64,000 nucleotides of DNA from assembly GCA_937908115.1 (NCBI GenBank), contig CALEQZ010000002.1:124001-188000 (forward strand), given 5' to 3'. The stretch is from an uncultured Alcaligenaceae bacterium (GTDB lineage Bacteria > Pseudomonadota > Gammaproteobacteria > Burkholderiales > Burkholderiaceae_B). Shown here in pieces: positions 1 to 6,529 of the stretch. Within the stretch, counting starts at the first letter, position 1; each line of letters starts with the position of its first letter. The notes under the pieces were generated by a model. The model was given only the letters and a program-made list of their open reading frames with translations. It was not told the origin of the DNA and did no database searches. Made by a program: the position numbers and the translations under genes.

Positions 1-100
1 ATTGCTCGTCGGCGGCACCTACAAGCGCTACCGATTGACGGCCATCGAGGAAAAGCGGCTCGTCTTCGACGGTCCCCAGCCTGCCATCGTCCTGCGCTGA
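1..100 (+). CDS. C-terminal tail of a type III secretion inner-ring protein (SctD-like), partial
   Basis: The window opens inside a reading frame on codon phase 2 that runs to a TGA at 98-100, leaving about 32 residues rich in Tyr, Arg and Leu and ending in IVLR. Its position directly before SctE-like and SctF genes is where sctD (BscD/YscD) lies in bsc/ysc-type loci, and the tail resembles the last periplasmic ring-building repeat of that family. Too little is present to prove the family; the call rests mainly on gene order. Confidence 0.5.
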   Translation, partial: LLVGGTYKRYRLTAIEEKRLVFDGPQPAIVLR

Positions 101-112
101 CACACGAAAGAA

Positions 113-388
113 ATGACCACTGCCCTGACCGAACTCGAAGCCAAACTGGCCGCTTCCGGCGGCGCGGCGCTGCGAGACGAGCTCGCCGCGCGCGCGCAGG
201 CGCTGGAAAACCGCCTGCGCGCCCGGCTCGCCCAGGGGCTTGCCCGCGACGATTTCCCCGCCTGGCAGGCGGCTGCGGACGCCGCGGCCGCCGCCCGGCA
301 AGTGCTGGCCGGCTGGCCGGTCGGCGATGCACATCCCTCTTCTGCGGCCATCCCTGCAGGGGCCGCACTCCCCTCGACCCACCGCTAG
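113..388 (+). CDS. SctE/YscE-like type III needle co-chaperone
   Basis: A 91-residue, Ala/Leu/Arg-rich, helical protein lies 12 bp after the SctD-like stop and 9 bp before the needle gene. Small helical proteins at this position (YscE, PscE, BscE) bind the needle subunit together with a TPR protein and keep it from polymerising in the cytoplasm. Residues about 1-65 look like a helical hairpin; the Pro/Ala/Ser-rich tail is unlike the core. ATG 113 has only a weak purine-rich stretch (GAAAGAA) upstream. Identification is by size, composition and synteny, since the family is poorly conserved. Confidence 0.6.
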   Translation: MTTALTELEAKLAASGGAALRDELAARAQALENRLRARLAQGLARDDFPAWQAAADAAAAARQVLAGWPVGDAHPSSAAIPAGAALPSTHR

Positions 389-397
389 GAGTCCGAT

Positions 398-664
398 ATG
401 GCGCTCAATGGCTTGACCGGCTCGTCCGGCCTGAACTTCAACAAACTGAACGACACCATCTACCGCAGCATACGCGCCCAGGAAAACCGCCTGCGCGACA
501 CGATTGCCAGCATCAGCACCGACGCCGACGGCAATATCTCGCAGACCGACCTGCTCAAGCTCCAGCAGGAAGTCCAGCAATGGACGATGCTCATCGAACT
601 GCAAAGCAACCTGACCAAGCAGATCGGCGATTCGCTCAAAGGCATCATCCAGAAGGCGTCGTAA
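398..664 (+). CDS. sctF: Type III secretion needle subunit SctF
   Basis: This 88-residue protein has the plan of YscF/PrgI/BscF needle subunits: a short polar N-terminus, helix 1 (about residues 15-38), a turn around the DADGNIS segment (residues 48-54) and a C-terminal helix with LLKLQQEVQQWTMLIELQS that packs into the needle. It polymerises into the extracellular needle through which effectors pass. ATG 398 is preceded by AGGAG at a good distance, and the gene is tightly spaced behind the SctE-like chaperone, so it is the last gene of the visible plus-strand apparatus operon. The next gene converges on it. Confidence 0.9.
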   Translation: MALNGLTGSSGLNFNKLNDTIYRSIRAQENRLRDTIASISTDADGNISQTDLLKLQQEVQQWTMLIELQSNLTKQIGDSLKGIIQKAS

Positions 665-724
665 GCCCGGCCGGACGCACCGCCCGCCCGCCTGGCGCGC
701 GGCTGGCGCCGGGCGCCCTGCGGC

Positions 725-1165
725 TCAGACCGACTGAAGGAAGATCGCGGGATCGGGTGGTCCGCCCGATGGGCGGTCGGCGGCCGACGCCTGCGACCAA
801 CGCTCGGCCTGGTCGAGCAAGGCTTCAAGTACCGGATACAACGTCGCCGCACTGCATCCGGCCAAATCCATCGCCACCTGCATGTAGGGCCGACCGTCCG
901 GGGCCACGCAAAGGACCACCCCGCGGCCGGCCTGTAGGAAATTGGCCCGCGCCATGCGCTCGGCCTGGCGTGCGTCGATGCCATGATCGGCCAGCCGGCA
1001 AGACAGCAGCACCTGGTTGCGCGCCCCCACGTGCACCACCTGCACGACGTGCCGGCCGTCGAACACCAGCTGGCAGAGCCCGTCGTCGGACGGCGCCAGG
1101 CCGGCGATGCCCAAGGACTGGCCAAGCTCGGAAATCAAACGCGCGAAAGGCGAATCGGCGGACAT
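725..1165 (-). CDS. CesT-family type III secretion chaperone (second copy)
   Basis: A 146-residue acidic, small cytoplasmic protein. Residues about 5-20 (FARLISELGQSLGI) match the opening helix of class I type III chaperones and closely match the neighbouring chaperone at 1296-1790 (ALITELGQSLG), so the two are paralogues. The rest follows the CesT alpha-beta-beta-beta-alpha-beta-beta-alpha pattern. ATG 1165 is chosen because the homologous region begins right after it; a TTG at 1231 would add 22 unconserved residues. No strong ribosome site is visible. It is downstream of the effector and first chaperone on the same strand, probably in one transcript. Its client is unknown. Confidence 0.75.
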   Translation of the reverse strand: MSADSPFARLISELGQSLGIAGLAPSDDGLCQLVFDGRHVVQVVHVGARNQVLLSCRLADHGIDARQAERMARANFLQAGRGVVLCVAPDGRPYMQVAMDLAGCSAATLYPVLEALLDQAERWSQASAADRPSGGPPDPAIFLQSV

Positions 1166-1295
1166 GAATGCGTGGACGAAACGAAAGCGCCCATGGGGCA
1201 CCGGCCGCCGGATGTTAGCAGTCTGAAACAAATGCGGCTAGGCCGGGGCCGGCCGAGACGTTCCCGATGCAAGAGGCCAGCAAGACCCTGGCGAG

Positions 1296-1790
1296 TCAGG
1301 CGAGCACCCCGCCGGGGGGCACCCCCGGCATTCCGCCCGGAGAAGGCGAGGGCACGGCCGGCTCGCCGCCCGTGCCCAGGGGCCCACCGTCATTGGCCGC
1401 CGCGATCCGTTCGCGCCAATACGCGGCCACGTCCGCGAACCCCTCGATCCAGGTCGACAAGGACTCGACGTCCAGCGCGCTGCGCGGGCGCCGGTCGGCC
1501 AGGAAGATGCGGCCGGTATCGAAGTCGGCCCCGAAGGTCGCCCCCCGGGTGCCCTGCCAGAACACGTTGGCAGCTAGCAGCATGGCGTAGACGGCCTCCC
1601 GGCGGTCAGGATCGGCTTCCTGCAGGCGGGCGAACAGCACCACTTCGTCGTCTTCGGCCTCGTATTGGACGTGAACTTCGTGGTCGTCGATCTTCAGGCC
1701 TACATAGCCGTCCTCGCCCGCGGCCATGTCGGCCGCGCCCAGGGATTGGCCCAGTTCGGTGATGAGGGCCTGGTATGCGTTCAGAGACAT
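1296..1790 (-). CDS. CesT-family type III secretion chaperone next to the SopB-like effector
   Basis: A 164-residue protein with a class I chaperone fold: helix MSLNAYQALITELGQSLG at the N-terminus, acidic beta strands around residues 25-65, then a long helix near residues 110-130. The last about 30 residues are a Gly/Pro-rich tail. It starts 39 bp after the effector stop, with GGGAG before ATG 1790, the usual place for a dedicated effector chaperone (compare SigE-SopB, IpgE-IpgD, Ati1-Ati2). It most likely dimerises, binds the effector N-terminus and delivers it to the secretion ATPase. Confidence 0.85.
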   Translation of the reverse strand: MSLNAYQALITELGQSLGAADMAAGEDGYVGLKIDDHEVHVQYEAEDDEVVLFARLQEADPDRREAVYAMLLAANVFWQGTRGATFGADFDTGRIFLADRRPRSALDVESLSTWIEGFADVAAYWRERIAAANDGGPLGTGGEPAVPSPSPGGMPGVPPGGVLA

Positions 1791-1829
1791 ATCTTGCTCC
1801 CGTTATCGAATATGCGGTGAGGAACGGCG

Positions 1830-4649
1830 TCAGGCCTTGGCGAACTTACCCAGGCCGCAAAGGAACTGGCGGACTTCCGGGTCGGGCAGGCGCTGCTTCA
1901 GGTGACCGGCCTCCTTGCTGCCACCCATGCCGGTGTTCCAGCGCTGGTTCTCGAGCTGCCCGGAGCTGGCGCTCACCGTATAGTAGACCCCCTGGTCGTC
2001 GCCCTCCAGGCGTTCGTCCGGATTCATTTCGCCGCCCATGTCGCGCAGGATCAGCTTGGACTTGAGCTCGACGTCAGTGACGCCGCCGCGATCCTTGTCG
2101 CTCTTGCAGCCCTTGGACATGGTGCCGGCCAGGTCGGTCGCGCCCACCAGGTCCAGGCCCTGCTCGGCCAGGCCCTGCAGTACCAGGATTTCGCGCCCCA
2201 TCTTGGCGGTATCGCCCTTGCCCTCGCGGAAAACCTTCTCGGTAAACATGGTGCGCACCAGGTCGGTCTGACCACGCAGCAGCCCCATGAGGCGCTCGGC
2301 TTCCTGCTTGCGCTGGGGCGCTGCGCCGGGATCGTCGCGCAAGGCCTCGAGCCGGTCGTAAACCTCGCCGATGAACCCGCCTGGGCGCGCGCCGCGCGCC
2401 CCGAACGTGCCTTCGCCCAGGTCGCCGATGAGCTTGACCATGTTGCGCGTGTTGTGCTCATGCACGTTCTTCCACGCGCCGAACAGGAAATGCTGGGCCT
2501 TGCCGGTGGCAATGCCGTTGATGCCGAAAGAGAAGGTGATGGCATCGACGTCTACCGTGGCGGTCCGGTTCCCGCCGGGATGCTGCGGATCGAATACGCG
2601 CAGCCGTTGGTTCGGGCCCGAGTTCTCTTCGAACGCCCTGAACTGATTGAAGGTATAGGTGCGTTCCTTGTAATCGCGCAGCGAGCTCAAGGGCAGCAGA
2701 TCGCGCACGGTGTCCGGCGAAATCAGGTTGACGCTGACGTGTACCAGGCGCGGCGCCGGCGCGTTCGGGTCGCGGTTCGGGTCGGTGAGACTGCGGCGCA
2801 GGCGGTCATTGGACGAAAGCGCGACCTCCAGCACTTCCTTGGCGCCGCGCCTGTTGGCCGCCTGGCGCTGTGCCGGATCCTGCACATCCCACATGTCGAG
2901 CACGCCATGCCCGACCACCGTGGTCATTACCTTGCCGCTGGAATCGGCCAGCGTGCTGACCTTCAGGTTGCGCGCATGGTCCACGCTGTCCTTGACGCCG
3001 GCCGACGTGCCGCCCACCCGGCCGCCCAGGTCCACGCCGAGGCTGGGATCGATGAACTGCGCTGGCACGATCTTGCTGGTGTAGGTGCGCATGACGCCGT
3101 CGCGCATGACCACCATCTCGCGGTTGACCGGCTGCCAAGTGTCCATGCCCGCGAGCGCCTGGCGCTCGGCACGCGCCAGCGACTCGCGCGAAAACAGGCT
3201 TTGTACGGTCTGCTTCGGCACGCCAGCCTCCTCCAGCTTGCGCCGCAGCAGATCCAAGGTGTCGCGCTTGACCTGCACGATCGGATGCGTGTCCTTGTTG
3301 TCCTTGCTCGGGGCAGGAATGCTTTGCAGTGCATCGACGTTGCTACTGTCCTGGTACTGCTGGCCGCGGTCGGCGATGAGCGCCTGCCACTCCGCCTTTA
3401 GCGTGGCCAACGCCTGCAGCTGCCTGCCGTCGAGCGCAAGCCGCCCGTCGTGCACGTCTTGCTCCAAGCGGTCGAGCAGGGTTTGGCCAGCGTGCGCCCA
3501 AACCAGACCGGTATGCTTGACCGATCGGTCGGTCAACGGATCGGTCAAGCGCATTTCCTGGACATACGCGCGCTTGGCTTCCAGTAGGTTGATCTGGTGA
3601 TCGAGCTCCTCGGCCAGCGCGTCGTACAAGTCTGACTCCTGCTTGGCCGGCCCGACCAGCGACCCGGTGATGACTTCCCTGCGCAGCAGTTCCATCTCCT
3701 GGCCGTTCCAGTCCGGCTGGCTCCTGGCATGCTCCAGATTCGCCACGGCCTCCAGGTGCCGGGCCTGGCGCTCCAGATAAACCAGCGCGCGGCCGGTGCA
3801 TTCGTCGGTCATTTGGTTGCGCAGGGCGCGCAGACTGTTGATATGGGCGTCCAGGTCCCTGGCCAGCCCGGCAAGGCCGTCTCGGTTCCAGGCCTGCCGG
3901 CCGAGCAGGTCCGTGGCCCGGTCGAAGCCATCTAGGCAATCATGCAACAGCGGATACCGGTCGGCCTGGCCGCGGTAGATCTCGCGCAGCCCGCTGACGA
4001 TTTCGGAGGCATCGAGATTGACGTTGCGCAGCGCGGCGCCGTCCGGGGCGCCCTTGACTAGGCCGCTCAGCTTGGGGAAACGCTCCTCACACTGCGATTG
4101 GCGAACCGCGCGCAGGTCGTCCTCTGCCTGGCGACGCAAGGCCTGGATGTCCGATTCGTTGAGCTTTTCGCTGCCGTAGCGGGCGTCGTTGCGCACCGCC
4201 CGGCTGATGGCAGCCCGGAGATCCCGGTGCTCGGGCCCATGCAGCCCTTTGAGCGCGCCGGCGAGCAGCTTTTCATTGCTGCGGACCACCTCCATGCGGA
4301 ACTGCTGGGCTTTTTCCAGGACCTGCCGCACCGTGCGGTTGGTCAGCGGACGGTCGTCGCGCTCCCAGCCTTTGGGCAGGCCGCACGCGCCCAGGGCACG
4401 GAGGGCGGCGTCCTTGCCTTCGGTCTTTTCCAACAGAGACACGAAGGCCTGCTTGACCTGGATGCGGTCTTGGATCTTCTGTTGGCGCTGCGCCTCGCTA
4501 CTGCCTTTGATCCAGCCCATGAAACGGGCCGCCAGCCGCGACGAGCCGCTTTGGCGCAGGCCCTGGCCGCCGTCCCTGTCCAGCTTGATCTCGCGCTCGA
4601 GCACGCCGCCGCTTACCTGCCTGAAACTATGGATCCCTATGTTGTTCAT
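1830..4649 (-). CDS. SopB/IpgD-family type III effector, inositol-phosphate phosphatase
   Basis: The C-terminal half aligns with Salmonella SopB and Shigella IpgD over several blocks: a HARNLKVSTL/GHGVL segment, motif 1 FSFGINGIATG at about 706-716, the CX5R loop CKSDKDR at 848-854, and a final NTGMGGSK block. Family members are injected into host cells and dephosphorylate phosphoinositides and inositol phosphates at the plasma membrane. At 939 residues it is much longer than SopB/IpgD (about 540-560), with about 380 extra helical residues at the N-terminus. The P-loop has Asp where SopB has Gly (CKSGKDR), and Gly-Gly follows the Arg instead of Thr-Gly. Start 4649 is fixed by GGAG 8 bp upstream; a longer frame to 4757 would run through the promoter. 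First gene of an effector-chaperone-chaperone operon. Confidence 0.92.
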   Translation of the reverse strand: MNNIGIHSFRQVSGGVLEREIKLDRDGGQGLRQSGSSRLAARFMGWIKGSSEAQRQQKIQDRIQVKQAFVSLLEKTEGKDAALRALGACGLPKGWERDDRPLTNRTVRQVLEKAQQFRMEVVRSNEKLLAGALKGLHGPEHRDLRAAISRAVRNDARYGSEKLNESDIQALRRQAEDDLRAVRQSQCEERFPKLSGLVKGAPDGAALRNVNLDASEIVSGLREIYRGQADRYPLLHDCLDGFDRATDLLGRQAWNRDGLAGLARDLDAHINSLRALRNQMTDECTGRALVYLERQARHLEAVANLEHARSQPDWNGQEMELLRREVITGSLVGPAKQESDLYDALAEELDHQINLLEAKRAYVQEMRLTDPLTDRSVKHTGLVWAHAGQTLLDRLEQDVHDGRLALDGRQLQALATLKAEWQALIADRGQQYQDSSNVDALQSIPAPSKDNKDTHPIVQVKRDTLDLLRRKLEEAGVPKQTVQSLFSRESLARAERQALAGMDTWQPVNREMVVMRDGVMRTYTSKIVPAQFIDPSLGVDLGGRVGGTSAGVKDSVDHARNLKVSTLADSSGKVMTTVVGHGVLDMWDVQDPAQRQAANRRGAKEVLEVALSSNDRLRRSLTDPNRDPNAPAPRLVHVSVNLISPDTVRDLLPLSSLRDYKERTYTFNQFRAFEENSGPNQRLRVFDPQHPGGNRTATVDVDAITFSFGINGIATGKAQHFLFGAWKNVHEHNTRNMVKLIGDLGEGTFGARGARPGGFIGEVYDRLEALRDDPGAAPQRKQEAERLMGLLRGQTDLVRTMFTEKVFREGKGDTAKMGREILVLQGLAEQGLDLVGATDLAGTMSKGCKSDKDRGGVTDVELKSKLILRDMGGEMNPDERLEGDDQGVYYTVSASSGQLENQRWNTGMGGSKEAGHLKQRLPDPEVRQFLCGLGKFAKA

Positions 4650-4763
4650 GTCGCTGTTCTCCGTCAGGCCTGCCCGCAAGACACCGCCGGCCCGAGCGGG
4701 CGTTTGCGCCACCATCGAGGCGCCCAGGCGGCCCGCAGGCCGCCTGCATGCCGCCACCGCCGA

Positions 4764-4791
4764 TGAGTGGCACCCCGATCGGTTTGGTTCC
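4764..4791 (-). promoter_or_regulatory. hrp-box-like ECF promoter for the SopB-like effector operon
   Basis: On the minus strand the sequence is GGAACC (4791-4786), 15 bases, then CCACTCA (4770-4764). This matches the hrp-box consensus GGAACC-N15/16-CCACNNA recognised by HrpL-type ECF sigma factors; the Bordetella type III sigma factor BtrS is related. The start of transcription would lie near 4758, about 110 bases before the effector ATG. The sigma gene itself is outside the window. Confidence 0.75.
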
Positions 4792-4796
4792 CAGGG

Positions 4797-4824
4797 GGAA
4801 CGTTTGCCGCCAATCTGCGACTCA
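4797..4824 (+). promoter_or_regulatory. hrp-box-like ECF promoter for the lipoprotein/anti-sigma operon
   Basis: On the plus strand the sequence is GGAACG (4797-4802), 15 bases, then CGACTCA (4818-4824), one base off the hrp-box consensus in each half. It faces away from the effector promoter with only 5 bp between the two -35 elements. A start of transcription about 4830 would give a roughly 35-base leader before ATG 4865. The shared spacing and shared ACTCA element with the opposite promoter support a common sigma factor. Confidence 0.65.
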
Positions 4825-4864
4825 TGCCACTAAAATGCCTGGGCCCAATTGGAGTACCCCTGCC

Positions 4865-5371
4865 ATGCGACCGTTTTCCCGCGCGATCGTCCCGGCCCTG
4901 CTGGCAGCCGTGCTCGCGCTCGCCGGGTGCCAGACCCACCCGGGCACCTCGACCGCCAAGCAGCCGGCGCCAGGACAGACAACGCCGGCCATCGCCGTCC
5001 TGCCGGTCGAAATCTACGTCGCGTACGCCCAGGCGAGCGCCGGGTTGATTCCCGTGGAAGTCCCAGACGGCGTCCTTTACCTGCAGGCCAAGCCGATCCT
5101 GTCGCGCGCCGACCTGACCGAGGCAGCCGCCCTGACCGACGGTCAAGGGCGGCACTTCGTCGGGCTGCGCCTGAACCCAGCCGGCACGCAAAAACTTGAT
5201 GCGGCCTCCCGCGTCAACGTTGGCAACATGCTGGCCTTGGTAGTCGGCCGGGAGCTCGTGGCGGCCCCGCTGATCACGCAGCCCCTCGCTGGTGGCATCG
5301 TCGCCTTCGCCGTGCCGTCGGCTGCTGTCGCCGCAGAGCTCGCGGCCCGCATACGCGGCGACGCGCGCTGA
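4865..5371 (+). CDS. Lipoprotein with a SecDF P1-head-like domain
   Basis: A 168-residue protein whose N-terminus is a lipoprotein signal: basic MRPFSR, a hydrophobic run, then lipobox LALAGC with Cys about residue 20. Residues about 55-165 match the pattern of the periplasmic P1 head subdomain of SecD (YLQAKPILSRADLTEA, then VGLRLNPAG, NVGNMLALVV and a V/AAPLI..PLAGG strand). It should be a membrane-anchored periplasmic protein. ATG 4865 has GGAG upstream; the in-frame stretch before it contains the promoter. It lies 19 bp before the BtrW-like gene, so it is probably co-expressed with secretion regulation. A direct role in type III secretion is inference from position and promoter. Confidence 0.75.
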   Translation: MRPFSRAIVPALLAAVLALAGCQTHPGTSTAKQPAPGQTTPAIAVLPVEIYVAYAQASAGLIPVEVPDGVLYLQAKPILSRADLTEAAALTDGQGRHFVGLRLNPAGTQKLDAASRVNVGNMLALVVGRELVAAPLITQPLAGGIVAFAVPSAAVAAELAARIRGDAR

Positions 5372-5390
5372 CGCTGCCTGCCCGCTGCCG

Positions 5391-5846
5391 ATGCAAGCGC
5401 CCGCCAACACCCTGGCACTGCGGCCCGACCCGACGGCCGTGGCCAGCGCCTTGCAATGGCTCGAAGGCATCGCCGAGCGCGAAGGCTGGCCGCCGCGCGC
5501 GTCCTTCGGCCTGACGCTGTGCTTGGACGAAGCGCTGACCAATGTCATTTCCTACGCCTTCGATCCGCCCGAACCTGGCATCGAGCCGGCCATCACCGTA
5601 TCCTGGCGCAATGACCGTGCAGGCATCGTCGTCGAACTGCGCGACAACGGCCGGCCCTACGACCCCACGGCCGACGAGCCGCCCCCCCTGGCGGCCAACC
5701 TTGATGAAGCGAAGCTGGGCGGACACGGCGTGCGCCTGATGCGGCATTACCTGCAGGAGCTGGCTTACCGGCGGGAAGACGGGTGGAATTGCTTGACGAT
5801 GGTAATGGCGGCTGCGCCGGCCCGGGATCAGGGCGCAGCGTCCTGA
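5391..5846 (+). CDS. btrW: BtrW/RsbW-like anti-sigma factor, serine protein kinase
   Basis: A 151-residue GHKL-fold ATPase. The N-box (LCLDEALTNVISYAF, about residues 43-57), G1 box (DNGRPYDP) and G2 box (GGHGVRLM) are all present, with the Glu and Asn that bind Mg-ATP. RsbW/SpoIIAB-type proteins hold a sigma factor, or phosphorylate a STAS antagonist, in a partner switch. In Bordetella, BtrU, BtrV and BtrW form such a switch controlling BtrS and type III secretion, and the position beside sctF and an effector fits. No STAS partner (BtrV) or PP2C phosphatase (BtrU) is in the window. ATG 5391 is the first start after the lipoprotein stop. Confidence 0.82.
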   Translation: MQAPANTLALRPDPTAVASALQWLEGIAEREGWPPRASFGLTLCLDEALTNVISYAFDPPEPGIEPAITVSWRNDRAGIVVELRDNGRPYDPTADEPPPLAANLDEAKLGGHGVRLMRHYLQELAYRREDGWNCLTMVMAAAPARDQGAAS

Positions 5847-5939
5847 TCCTGGATCATCAGCCGCGCCGCACCAGGCAGACCCCTGCTTGGCCCTTGCCGA
5901 AGGGCTGGCCAGTACAGTGTGCCGGAGAAACTGGTCACC

Positions 5940-6038
5940 CCAATCTCTTCGGGTTTGTGCTTCTTCTGGGGCATTCCAACGTCCTCCTACGGCTCAATAG
6001 CCTACTTCAGGGAGGACCACTTTTCAGGGGGCAGACCA
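5940..6038 (-). mobile_element. Remnant of an IS3-like element (terminal repeat plus start of orfA)
   Basis: Read on the minus strand from 6038 the sequence starts TGGTCTGCCCCCTGAAAAGT, the style of an IS3-group terminal repeat. It is followed by an ATG at 5974 encoding MPQKKHKPEEI, the usual opening of an IS3-type orfA product. The transposase similarity stops after about 11 codons, so only about 100 bp survives. Its outer tip abuts the truncated 5' end of the tautomerase pseudogene, so the element probably inserted there and then was mostly deleted. The left boundary is uncertain. Confidence 0.6.
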
Positions 6039-6405
6039 CCCGGTCTCCGGAACTGGGCACACAGATCAACGAATTCCTGCTCGACATCACCAGCCGTATC
6101 TTGGGCAAGAAGCGTGACGTCACCGCCATCACCATCGACTATGTCGACCCGCAAGACTGGTTCATCGCCGGGGTGCCGCTTGCACGCACCGGCAAGCGCA
6201 GCTTCTATCTTGAAATCAAGATCACGGACGAGACCAATACCAAGGATGAAAAGCCCGCTACGTCGCCGAGGCGTTTTCCGGCTTCGAGCGCATCCTGGGT
6301 GACCTGGACGAGGAAAGCTACGTGTACGTGCAGGATGTCCGGGCGGCGGCCTACGGATACGGGGGCAGGACGCAAGAGTTCCGCTACCATCATCCGCGTT
6401 CCTAG
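6039..6405 (+). pseudogene. Tautomerase-family (4-oxalocrotonate tautomerase-like) gene, 5'-truncated and frameshifted
   Basis: The frame from about 6045 encodes a tautomerase core (SPELGTQINEFLLDITSRI, DVTAITIDYVDPQDWFIAG, ITDETNTKDEK). It loses homology at 6253 and resumes one frame over as ARYVAEAFSGFERILGDL, then YGYGGRTQEFRYHH, ending at TAG 6403-6405. Restoring one G after AAG at 6253 (K-A-R) rejoins the frames, so this is a one-base deletion. The 5' end, including the Met-Pro start whose Pro is the catalytic base in this family, is missing where the IS remnant begins. The gene is therefore doubly inactivated. Confidence 0.82.
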
Positions 6406-6529
6406 GGGAACGGCATCTTCGGCGCTTCGGCGGGTTCGCCTGCCGTCAGCCCCTTGGCGTCCCGCTCGCCCTGGCTGCCGGCATCCGCTATCCTGTCGCA
6501 AGGCCCTGCTTCCGCCCTTCGGCTGCCTC

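Noticed and set aside
1902..3401. 499-residue open frame antisense to the SopB-like effector
   Set aside because: It lies wholly opposite a gene with clear family motifs, has no ribosome site and shows composition typical of the reverse frame of high-GC coding DNA.
5783..6529. In-frame extension of the LysR at 6530 back to 5783
   Set aside because: The upstream codons are the end of the BtrW-like gene in another frame, the IS remnant and the tautomerase pseudogene; LysR homology begins at 6530.
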